From Jeotgalibacillus sp. R-1-5s-1 (lineage in GTDB: Bacteria; Bacillota; Bacilli; Bacillales; Jeotgalibacillaceae), in the NCBI RefSeq assembly GCF_004405105.1, contig NZ_SORW01000009.1, forward strand, positions 33,140 through 97,139: a stretch of DNA of 64,000 nt. Reading direction: 5' to 3'. Of this stretch, positions 8,239 to 15,379 are shown in pieces; the first letter of the stretch is position 1; the number at the start of each line of letters is the position of its first letter. A program made the translations under genes and the position numbers. Under the pieces are notes generated by a model, which was not told the DNA's origin, searched no databases, and was given only the letters and a program-made list of their open reading frames with translations.

Positions 8239-8646
8239 TCAGGATTTCTTTGCATGGCTTAAATCACAGAACGGTTTGTTCCCCGATAGCCCACAGCTGC
8301 ATAATGAAGCTCTTGTGCAATGAATCGTTTCATCACCGTGACGAATCGTCAAATCTCCCCGGACAAAATATACGCCGTCCGGCTGAACTTCTACAACCGC
8401 ATGATCCAGTGGCTGCTCGTTCTGTCCACCATCTTTTCGAACATACTCCAGCGCACCACTTGGACATTGCTCGACTGTATAAGCGACATCAGAGGCCTGT
8501 GCCTGATCGGGTTCTACCCACGGCCGTTTTTTCGTATCAAAAACAGTTGGAAGATTCTTCACACATCTGCCTGCATGAATACACCGTTCCGGATAAAAAC
8601 GAACATCAATTTCCTCACCTGTATAAAGCTTACCTTCACTTGCCAT
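8239..8646 (-). CDS. Divergent 4Fe-4S ferredoxin fused to CDGSH iron-sulfur domain
   Basis: A 135-residue two-domain iron-sulfur protein. The first half (about residues 12-68) is a Fer4_19 domain: FYPERCIHAGRCVKNLPTVF plus VEQCPSGALEYV gives the cysteines. The second half (about 75-135) ends in the CDGSH-type signature CSCGLSGNKPFCDLSH, with Leu in place of the usual Gly after Cys-Asp. Start ATG at 8646 has AAGGAGGAAT upstream. Domain order matches the known mjug-CDGSH proteins. Role in electron or cluster transfer is inferred. Confidence 0.88.
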   Translation of the reverse strand: MASEGKLYTGEEIDVRFYPERCIHAGRCVKNLPTVFDTKKRPWVEPDQAQASDVAYTVEQCPSGALEYVRKDGGQNEQPLDHAVVEVQPDGVYFVRGDLTIRHGDETIHCTRASLCSCGLSGNKPFCDLSHAKKS

Positions 8647-8912
8647 ATGAATTCCTCCTTTTGAAGAGCGTTCCATCGACTGAGTGACAAAAGAGGTTCT
8701 TAACATGATTTTACATCTTTCGCGCACAATAGGCGATTTTTAGTTCATATTGTTATGCTGCTTCTATGAGTGAAGGCTTCCCGTCCGCAATCAAAGTAAG
8801 CACTCCCAGAAGATTGAAAATTGACCCTTATTCAGATTGCATGATAGCTTGAAACAAAGAGGAAATATCAGCATTTCTTTTTTGTTCTGACATCCAAAGG
8901 AGATGACCTCAA

Positions 8913-9563
8913 ATGGCTGAAAAAGTAATGGTAATTGTGGGCGCCGGTCCCGGTATCGGCCTGAGTACAGCTAAAAAATTCGGTCAAGAAGGGTATGCGA
9001 TTGCCCTTGTTGCCAGAAATGAAGATAAACTGCTTGAATATGTGGATGAGCTGGAAGAACTGGACATTGAAGCAGAGGCGTTTCATGCCAATGCTCATTC
9101 AAATGAAAGCCTGAAAACGGCCATTCATTATGCAAAAGAAGTGTTCGGCCGCATTGATATCTTAATGTACAATGCTTACACCTTCCGTCAGGGTCCTCCG
9201 TCTGAGCTGGATCCGAACGACCTGGCTGCTGACCTTCAGGTAGATGCTGTCGGTGCGTTAACAAGTGTCCAGGCTGCCCTGCCACATTTAGAAGAGGGCA
9301 GCACCATCCTTCTGACAGGTGGCGTTCTGGGTGTTAAACCGATGAAAAACTTCGCTTCCGTCTCTGTTGGAAAAGCAGCGATGCGGATTCTTGCGATGAC
9401 CCTTCATCAGGAACTTAAGGCAAAGGGAATTTATGTAGGGACGTTGACGATTAATGGTTTTGTAAAAAAAGATACACACTTTTCACCAGATAACATTGCG
9501 GAGCGCATCTATGAAATGGCGCAAAAACGTGATGGCGTGGAGTGGAATTTTGACCGGGAATAA
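8913..9563 (+). CDS. SDR-fold protein lacking the catalytic Tyr
   Basis: A 216-residue short-chain dehydrogenase fold. The Rossmann glycine motif GAGPGIG (residues 9-15) is intact. The NAG motif reads NAY, the catalytic Ser strand reads LLTGG, and the Tyr-x-x-x-Lys site reads SVSVGKAA, so the Lys is kept but the Tyr is missing. It probably binds NAD(P)(H) but is unlikely to act as a standard dehydrogenase. ATG at 8913 is preceded by AAAGGAGATGA. It is divergent from the CDGSH gene and has its own terminator. Confidence 0.85.
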   Translation: MAEKVMVIVGAGPGIGLSTAKKFGQEGYAIALVARNEDKLLEYVDELEELDIEAEAFHANAHSNESLKTAIHYAKEVFGRIDILMYNAYTFRQGPPSELDPNDLAADLQVDAVGALTSVQAALPHLEEGSTILLTGGVLGVKPMKNFASVSVGKAAMRILAMTLHQELKAKGIYVGTLTINGFVKKDTHFSPDNIAERIYEMAQKRDGVEWNFDRE

Positions 9564-9570
9564 ATAAACA

Positions 9571-9606
9571 AAAGCTGACCGCTACAGATTAGCGATCAGC
9601 TTTTTT
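9571..9606 (+). terminator. Terminator of the SDR-fold gene
   Basis: Stem with AAAGCTGA and TCAGCTTT outer arms and CGCTA/TAGCG inner arms, followed by six T residues, 8 bp after the stop codon. Confidence 0.88.
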
Positions 9607-9659
9607 GTACACATAGACATTGGTTACGTGATATTGATTTCAAACTGATTGGCCTGGAC

Positions 9660-9865
9660 GCAACTGTTAATAAGTTTCGATTTGCCGTTGATCGAACGTC
9701 TATAACTGTTGATAGAAACCTTTTTATGTTGATAACTTAACAAATCCACCCGAATCTGTTAATAAGATGTTGTTTTCTGTTGAAAGACATGAATTAACCG
9801 TTCATCGCATGACCATTTATGTGGATAGAATACGCTTTTATGTGGATATCATCCTGCATAGAGCC
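9660..9865. repeat. 21-bp-phased degenerate repeat array A4 (TGTTGAT type)
   Basis: The motif TGTTGAT/CGTTGAT/TGTGGAT starts at 9665, 9686, 9707, 9727, 9757, 9778, 9799, 9820 and 9841: steps of 21, 21, 20, 30, 21, 21, 21 and 21. It fills the gap between the SDR terminator and the convergent GNAT gene. The motif is unlike that of the other arrays but the period is the same. Confidence 0.85.
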
Positions 9866-9872
9866 AGGACGT

Positions 9873-10313
9873 TTAAATCCCTTTCCGCATCACAATTCTC
9901 TTCTCATTCACCTCATAGCCCTGCCTCTTATAAAAACGCTCTGCCCCACTGTTATCAGCCGTTAATAAAAAGATGGAGACGATCCCCTGTTTCTTTAATT
10001 CCTTTTCTAAATGCTGAAGCATACCTGCTCCAAGCCCCTGCCCCTGAAAATCCGGATGAATACAGAATTCAGCCAGGTAATAGGCCGGTCCCTGATAAGA
10101 ATGACGGGCATTTCCTGCAATAAGACCTGCTGGCTCCTCTTTTTCAAATACGATAAACCCCGTAAATCGCGGCGTTTCAGAAATCTCTTTCAGCCGCTGT
10201 TCAGCATCCTCTAAAGACCAGTCCTCGTACCACGGATCCCCTGTGAAAACATCACAATATACTTGCGCAGCCTGCCGGACATTTTCAGCCGTAATCGGTT
10301 TATATGAAGTCAA
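9873..10313 (-). CDS. GNAT-family N-acetyltransferase
   Basis: 146 residues. EFCIHPDFQGQGLGAGMLQHLEKE is the acetyl-CoA loop (QGQGLG), and LLTADNSGAERFYKRQGYEV is motif B. The start at 10313 is preceded by GGGAGGTGCTG. Monocistronic. Substrate unknown. Confidence 0.86.
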   Translation of the reverse strand: MTSYKPITAENVRQAAQVYCDVFTGDPWYEDWSLEDAEQRLKEISETPRFTGFIVFEKEEPAGLIAGNARHSYQGPAYYLAEFCIHPDFQGQGLGAGMLQHLEKELKKQGIVSIFLLTADNSGAERFYKRQGYEVNEKRIVMRKGI

Positions 10314-10384
10314 AACAGCACCTCCCTATGCGAACTAGTTATAATTACTATTTCTCTAACCGCCACAAAAATTCCTTTTAGTAA

Positions 10385-10419
10385 ATAAAAAAGCCCTCCA
10401 TCAATAAACTGGACGGCTT
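10385..10419 (-). terminator. Terminator of the 78-residue protein gene
   Basis: Minus-strand hairpin AAGCCGTCCA / TGGAGGGCTT followed by six T residues, 12 bp after the stop codon. Confidence 0.8.
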
Positions 10420-10430
10420 GCATATATGTA

Positions 10431-10667
10431 TTATGAACGGAAACTGTCTTTGGTAAATGCGATGATCTCCGTTACGGCATCTGTGATGGTTGCAATTTTT
10501 TGCTGCAGCTCGATTTGAGGGTTCGCAAACACGAATAAATCCTCTTCCGGTGCATAGCTGACAAGAAGCATCACTCCCTGCCCTGCGTTAAACGATTGTG
10601 TGATGCCACTTTCTTTATACTGTTTCATTGTTTCTAATATTGTCCGAACGTTGGCTTCGTTCATCAT
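10431..10667 (-). CDS. Small cytoplasmic protein, function unknown
   Basis: 78 residues with no membrane segment and no recognised family. It has an N-terminal helix (residues 3-19), a central strand pair around QGVMLLVSYAPEEDLFVFAN, and a C-terminal helix. GGAGAATGG precedes the tandem ATG codons. It has its own terminator, so it is probably monocistronic. Confidence 0.6.
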   Translation of the reverse strand: MMNEANVRTILETMKQYKESGITQSFNAGQGVMLLVSYAPEEDLFVFANPQIELQQKIATITDAVTEIIAFTKDSFRS

Positions 10668-10778
10668 CCATTCTCCTCTGCAAATGTTTTGAATTCGAGA
10701 TATGCACCTGCAGATAAGTATAACTTCCCAAAATTCCCTTTACTATTTTCGATGTGTTTTCCGATGTTTAACAGCTGA

Positions 10779-11243
10779 TTATTCAAAAAGACGTACCTTT
10801 AACTCCTTTCCAAGTCCGAATACGAGCATGGCATACAATTGGCCTCTGTGATGAGTCAGATGCACAAGAATTTCAAGCAACCATTCAAAACGGCTGTAGG
10901 TGACACCCCAATAAGCAGTTTTACGCTCAGATAACTGCGTTTCTGTAAATGATAAATAAACAGTTCGCACTTTATCAATAGTGACTGTCAGTTTTTCCAT
11001 TGATCGATTCAGCCCGTGAACCTCATGCTGTTGATAAAAATCGTTCATTCCTTGCAGGTTTGTCTCCTCTGCAATCCTCAGATCAGCAGCAGGAAGAACC
11101 GCGATGTGTTCAATAAGCTCTCCAACTGAAAATTTATCCGGATGCGGCCGGTACACCCATTCTTCCTCTGAGATCTGCTTCATGATTTGCAGCAATGAGT
11201 CTTTCATTACGTCTATCTGGTGCAACACTTCTTCTACCTTCAT
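10779..11243 (-). CDS. DinB-superfamily protein
   Basis: 154 residues with the DinB four-helix fold: ISEEEWVYRPHPDKFSVGELIEHIA near the N-terminus supplies the first His, and LEILVHLTHHRGQLYAML near the C-terminus supplies the HxxxH-like pair expected to hold a metal. DinB-like proteins include metal-dependent thiol transferases. Its ATG overlaps the TGA of the photolyase gene (ATGA), so the two are coupled; a joint role in coping with photodamage or oxidants is inference. Confidence 0.85.
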   Translation of the reverse strand: MKVEEVLHQIDVMKDSLLQIMKQISEEEWVYRPHPDKFSVGELIEHIAVLPAADLRIAEETNLQGMNDFYQQHEVHGLNRSMEKLTVTIDKVRTVYLSFTETQLSERKTAYWGVTYSRFEWLLEILVHLTHHRGQLYAMLVFGLGKELKVRLFE

Positions 11244-12742
11244 TCTTCCTCCCCGTCAAACAGTGATAAAGACAGCTGCTCCGAGGATGCCTTGCGATCC
11301 CTGCGGCTGCCGTGCTTCTTTAATTTTTCAGCTGCGGTTTTCTTCGACTCAGCTGAATTTTTCACACCCCATAATACGGCTCTTGCATACCGGTTCGCTT
11401 CATCAACATTCACGATCGGCGCTGGATAATCCAGCTCATCAAAGCGATCCCATTTCCACGGTTCATGTATATATTCATTCGGAACACCCCTCAGTTCAGG
11501 AATAAACCGGCGGATAAACGCACCCTTTGGATCGTGGTCAAACCCCTGTTTGACAGGGTGATAAATCCGGATTGTATTAAAGCCTGTAGACGCTGACTGC
11601 ATCTGAACCTGACTGTAATGGATACCGGGCTCATAATCGGTGAATAATTGTGCAAGGTGCTCTGCCGGCTGACGCCAATCCTGCAGAAGCGTATTACAGA
11701 TAAACGAGACAAGCATCGCACGTGAGCGGAAATTGACCCACCCCGTCTCAAGTAAAGCTCTCATCGCTGCATCAATCATTGGAACGCCTGTGTGACCATT
11801 CTTCCATGCAGTAAACCACTCTTCATTCCACTCACTGCGCACCTGATCAAAAGCAGGATTCATCGTTTGAATGGCAATCTCCGGATCATCTTCAAGCCGC
11901 TGAATAAAATGACAGTGCCAGTGGAGGCGGGACATAAAGTATTCAAGATGCTGATGCTGCTGATCAGAATCCAGTAATGCCATCACTTTTCGCGTCTTCT
12001 GCACAACTGCCCTCATGGACAGATTCCCCCAGGCAAGGTAAGGAGAAATCCGGCTGCATGACACTGCAGACGCCATCGGTTTGGAAATCTGGAACTGATA
12101 GCGCTGATATCGTCCATTTAAAAAATCCTTAAAGACCTCAATACCGGTCCGCTCTCCTCCTTTTTGAGAAGCAGCCGGAAGATCGTCTCCCGTTTCAAAA
12201 GAATTAAGGCTTTTCAGATCAGGAGTTAAAGCCTCAGGCAGATGCTCCTGCTCTACGCAGTTAATGGATGGGGGAATCGGGTGCACAGGGGCAGACATAA
12301 ATGACTCCCATTTCTCCTGAAACTGCTCTCGTGATTTCAGCCGGCGAACGACACCAAACTGCGGATACTCATTGAAAACAAGCCCTCTTTTCTTCATCCA
12401 CTTGTGAACGCGCAAATCCCTTGCGAATGTGTGGGGGGTTCCATGTTCTTCATGAGCATATAGCGTAAAAGGACCAAAGGCTTTAAGACAACTGGCGAGC
12501 ACTTCCTCCATTTCGCCAATGGCATATGTAAGATAACCACCTTTTTGTATGACCTGTTCTTCGAGATCAGCCAGACTCTCTTTCACAAACTGGAAGTGCC
12601 GTGACGACAGCTCGGTCCCCTGCCAGACAGAAGGCTCAGCCACGTACATCAGCACAATCTGCTCCCCGCTCTCAAGTGCGTTGCTTAGGGCTGCATGATC
12701 ATGCAGACGCAGGTCTCTTTTTAACCAAACAACGTTGACCAT
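11240..12742 (-). CDS. Deoxyribodipyrimidine photolyase family protein
   Basis: A 500-residue class I-like photolyase/cryptochrome. The antenna domain starts VNVVWLKRDLRLHDHAAL. The FAD domain includes GERTGIEVFKDFL, SRISPYLAWGNLSMR, NGHTGVPMIDAAMRALLETG and NFRSRAMLVSFICNTL, all conserved in the family. After the domain a basic linker (KKHGSRRDRK) leads to SEQLSLSLFDGEEE at the C-terminus, where QLSLSLF resembles a sliding-clamp binding peptide. ATG at 12742 is preceded by AGGAG with 8-bp spacing. It is coupled to the DinB gene. It repairs pyrimidine dimers or is a paralog; this cannot be decided here. Confidence 0.9.
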   Translation of the reverse strand: MVNVVWLKRDLRLHDHAALSNALESGEQIVLMYVAEPSVWQGTELSSRHFQFVKESLADLEEQVIQKGGYLTYAIGEMEEVLASCLKAFGPFTLYAHEEHGTPHTFARDLRVHKWMKKRGLVFNEYPQFGVVRRLKSREQFQEKWESFMSAPVHPIPPSINCVEQEHLPEALTPDLKSLNSFETGDDLPAASQKGGERTGIEVFKDFLNGRYQRYQFQISKPMASAVSCSRISPYLAWGNLSMRAVVQKTRKVMALLDSDQQHQHLEYFMSRLHWHCHFIQRLEDDPEIAIQTMNPAFDQVRSEWNEEWFTAWKNGHTGVPMIDAAMRALLETGWVNFRSRAMLVSFICNTLLQDWRQPAEHLAQLFTDYEPGIHYSQVQMQSASTGFNTIRIYHPVKQGFDHDPKGAFIRRFIPELRGVPNEYIHEPWKWDRFDELDYPAPIVNVDEANRYARAVLWGVKNSAESKKTAAEKLKKHGSRRDRKASSEQLSLSLFDGEEE

Positions 12743-12813
12743 GGTATCAGCTCCTGATATTTCATGGTTTTATTGTATCGCACGGACAGGGATGCCCAGC
12801 ACATCCACAGCGA

Positions 12814-13530
12814 TTAAGACCGCTTCCGCTTCACTTGTTTCGCGCGTTCAATCACCTGTCTCATGTCCTCAACCGGATCCTCCAGAAAATCACCGTGTCC
12901 TACCCCAAGCACGTAAGGCTTTAAGGCTGTCAGCTTTTCAGCAGACTTGATGGCCCTGCCGAAATCCCATGTCGCCATCGCCGGAAAAGGAAATGACCGT
13001 CGCGTATCACCTGCCACAGCAAGCCCGCCTTTTACCTGAAACGCATCTCCGGCTAAAAGCGTTCGTGAACGTTCATCAAACAAAGCCATATGTCCAGGTG
13101 TGTGACCAGGCGAGCTGATGGCAAGAAGAGAGCCAACCTTGTCTCCATCCTTCAGCAGAAAATCAGGCTTTGACTTCAACCCCTTCGGAATCCCGCCCTT
13201 CACCTTGCGCGAGCCTTCTCCTGGTTCAAGCGACTTATCACCCTGCCAGAGCTTCAACTCACGTTCAGGCAAAAGAAACTCAACGCCAGGAATGGCTTTC
13301 TTTAATTCATCGATCCCGCCGGCATGGTCAGAGTGGGCATGCGTGATAATGATTCGTCTAATCGGCTTTCCGATCTCTGCGGCGGTTTTCAAAATGCCTT
13401 TATGACACATTTTCACTCCGGTATCGACGAGTGTCAGGTCTTCTTCCTCTTCGACAAGATACATATTAACGGGGAAAGCACTTGGCAAAAACGAGATCTG
13501 GTGTACCATTCCTTTTGTTGTGATTCTCAT
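12814..13530 (-). CDS. MBL-fold metallo-hydrolase
   Basis: 238 residues with the metallo-beta-lactamase fold. HAHSDHAGG supplies the main zinc site, SSPGHTPGHMALF the next His, LLAGDAF the bridging Asp and LGVGHGDFL the last His. YflN/glyoxalase II-like proteins have this layout; the substrate is not predictable. Monocistronic. Confidence 0.88.
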   Translation of the reverse strand: MRITTKGMVHQISFLPSAFPVNMYLVEEEEDLTLVDTGVKMCHKGILKTAAEIGKPIRRIIITHAHSDHAGGIDELKKAIPGVEFLLPERELKLWQGDKSLEPGEGSRKVKGGIPKGLKSKPDFLLKDGDKVGSLLAISSPGHTPGHMALFDERSRTLLAGDAFQVKGGLAVAGDTRRSFPFPAMATWDFGRAIKSAEKLTALKPYVLGVGHGDFLEDPVEDMRQVIERAKQVKRKRS

Positions 13531-13631
13531 AAGACGCCTCCTTGGATCATTTTTTTGTTGGTACTATTATACCTTTATTTGAGAGGGGACACCTTCTTTT
13601 GGCAACCAAACTGATGAGGAGTCCAATTGGT

Positions 13632-13760
13632 ACAATTCTGCGAAACATCGGCAAAATCTCATGAAACACGGTCTGTATTCTGTGAACCACCAGCTGAATT
13701 CTGCGAACATAGACCAACACTTTGCGAAACTCAACCAAAATCCTGCGAACCGCCAGACTC
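13632..13760. repeat. 21-bp-phased degenerate repeat array A5 (TTCTGCGAA type)
   Basis: The cleanest array. GAA cores at 13642, 13663, 13684, 13705, 13726 and 13747 are exactly 21 bp apart, mostly within TTCTGCGAA or CCTGCGAAC. It lies between the start of the MBL gene and the terminator of mtlD. On the minus strand it reads as a spurious peptide of VRR/VHR heptads. Same motif as array A2. Confidence 0.9.
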
Positions 13761-13771
13761 CTCCCCATTAG

Positions 13772-13799
13772 AAAAACCACAGCCCGAAAGCTGTGGTTT
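13772..13799 (-). terminator. Terminator of the mtl operon
   Basis: Minus-strand stem AACCACAGC-tttcgg-GCTGTGGTT followed by five T residues, 10 bp past the mtlD stop codon. Confidence 0.85.
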
Positions 13800-13808
13800 C
13801 AAACGACC

Positions 13809-14948
13809 TCAACGTGCCGTCTCATAATAATCCTTTATCCGAAGATTCATCTCGCTGCTAACCGCAACACCCGAAGCTTTTTCATAGGCTGCTGCCACAC
13901 CGTATTCACGGATCCATCCCTGGAGCTCAACCGCCTCAGGGTCATCCTGCAGATCAAAATGAAGAGCCGCTGCAATGGTCCGCTCAAGATTGACCGGTTC
14001 AATGCCGTTCTTATTCAATTCGACAGCTGGATAGGTTAGACGGTCACCTGCTGACAGCTTACGGAGCGGTGCACGCCCCACGCGGTCAAGTCCGTCTGAG
14101 ATGTACGGATTTTGATAACGCTCAATGATTTTGCGTACATATTCCTGGTGGTCCTCCTGATCAAAACCAAACTTATCCGTTAAAAATAGACTCGTTTCAT
14201 GAAGTACCCCTTTTAGCAGATCGACAACACGCTGATCGCCCATCGCTTCTTTTACTGTTTGATAGCCCATTAATAAACCGTTATAGGCGATGGACGCGTG
14301 TCCTGTGTTAACCGTTAACAGCTTACGCTCGATAAAAGGGACGAGATCATCAACGAAGATTGCACCCTCAAGGGCTGGATGTTCCCCTCTCAGATCCTTC
14401 GTTTCTATCACCCATTCAAAATAGCGCTCTACTTCAATCTTCAGTGGATTATCATGCTTTTGAATCGGCACGATCCGGTCCACTGCTGAATTCGGAAAGC
14501 CGCTTTGAGCAAAAACGTGTTCAGCCTCTTTTTTAGATAGATGTTTCTCCACTTCACTTTTCAATTTATCACTGCCGCCAATCATATTTTCACAGGCAAT
14601 GACATTGATTGCTGCTCCTTCTGGTCGTGCAGCCAGCCCTTTCGCAATCACAGGCGCAATAAAAGGCAGAACGCCAGGCCCGACTGAAGCCGTCACGATC
14701 GTGGCATCTGCAACGGCTGCGGCGGCTGCTTCAGAATTTTCCTGACTATTAATTCCGCTGACACCCGTAACGGTAAAAGATTCCTTCGTTTCATCAGCCA
14801 GCACGACTTCATACTGACGGTCCTGATTCAGACGGTTGATCAGTTCTGCATTAACATCAATAAAGGTGACATCATAGCCCGATTGCTGTAAAATCGCTCC
14901 GATAAAGCCACGCCCGATATTACCCGCACCAAAATGAACAGCCTTCAT
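13809..14948 (-). CDS. mtlD: Mannitol-1-phosphate 5-dehydrogenase
   Basis: 379 residues, the usual MtlD length. It oxidises mannitol 1-phosphate to fructose 6-phosphate with NAD. The N-terminal KAVHFGAGNIGRGFIG is the nucleotide-binding motif. The family lysine lies in FVDDLVPFIERKLLTVNTGHA, and the C-terminal helical domain is complete. Its ATG overlaps the last base of the mtlF stop (TAATG). Last gene of the mtlA-mtlR-mtlF-mtlD operon, followed by a terminator. Confidence 0.97.
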   Translation of the reverse strand: MKAVHFGAGNIGRGFIGAILQQSGYDVTFIDVNAELINRLNQDRQYEVVLADETKESFTVTGVSGINSQENSEAAAAAVADATIVTASVGPGVLPFIAPVIAKGLAARPEGAAINVIACENMIGGSDKLKSEVEKHLSKKEAEHVFAQSGFPNSAVDRIVPIQKHDNPLKIEVERYFEWVIETKDLRGEHPALEGAIFVDDLVPFIERKLLTVNTGHASIAYNGLLMGYQTVKEAMGDQRVVDLLKGVLHETSLFLTDKFGFDQEDHQEYVRKIIERYQNPYISDGLDRVGRAPLRKLSAGDRLTYPAVELNKNGIEPVNLERTIAAALHFDLQDDPEAVELQGWIREYGVAAAYEKASGVAVSSEMNLRIKDYYETAR

Positions 14949-15379
14949 TATTCAGCCTCCTCAAAAATCGCGATGATCTCCTCTTCCGATTTGGCCTGGA
15001 TCAGCCGCTCAACGTTTTCTTCCTCCGAGCAGGCGATCGCAATTTTTGATAAGATCTCTAAATGCTCTCCGTCTTTTCCGGCAATGCCGACCACAATGTT
15101 TACTTCATTGTCATCAAACATCACACCTTCAGGCAGCTGAAGAACCGAAATGCCTGACTTCTTCACAAGCTTTTTCGAATCCTCCGTGCCGTGCGGGATC
15201 GCAATTTTGTTCCCGATATAGGTCGTGGAGATTTCCTCACGCTCAAGCATGCTTGTTATATAATCCGCGTCCACATAGCCCTTTTCAGCAAGGACAGCCC
15301 CTGCCTTTTCAATGGCTTCCCTTTTCGTTCCTGCTGATTCGTTCAAGTAAATGTTTTCTTTTTTAAAGATGTCGCTCAT
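14948..15379 (-). CDS. mtlF: Mannitol-specific PTS enzyme IIA
   Basis: 143 residues, a free-standing EIIA of the mannitol/fructose class that passes phosphate from HPr to the IIB domain of MtlA. The phosphorylated His is in GNKIAIPHGTEDSK. Its ATG overlaps the TGA of mtlR by four bases. A separate EIIA agrees with MtlA here being an IICB protein without IIA. Confidence 0.96.
   Translation of the reverse strand: MSDIFKKENIYLNESAGTKREAIEKAGAVLAEKGYVDADYITSMLEREEISTTYIGNKIAIPHGTEDSKKLVKKSGISVLQLPEGVMFDDNEVNIVVGIAGKDGEHLEILSKIAIACSEEENVERLIQAKSEEEIIAIFEEAE

Noticed and set aside
13547..13780. Open reading frame rich in VRR/VHR heptads on the minus strand
   Set aside because: It is the in-frame reading of the 21-bp array A5; the frame stays open because 21 is a multiple of three. 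No ribosome binding site and no protein-like composition. The same holds for frames over A2 and A7.
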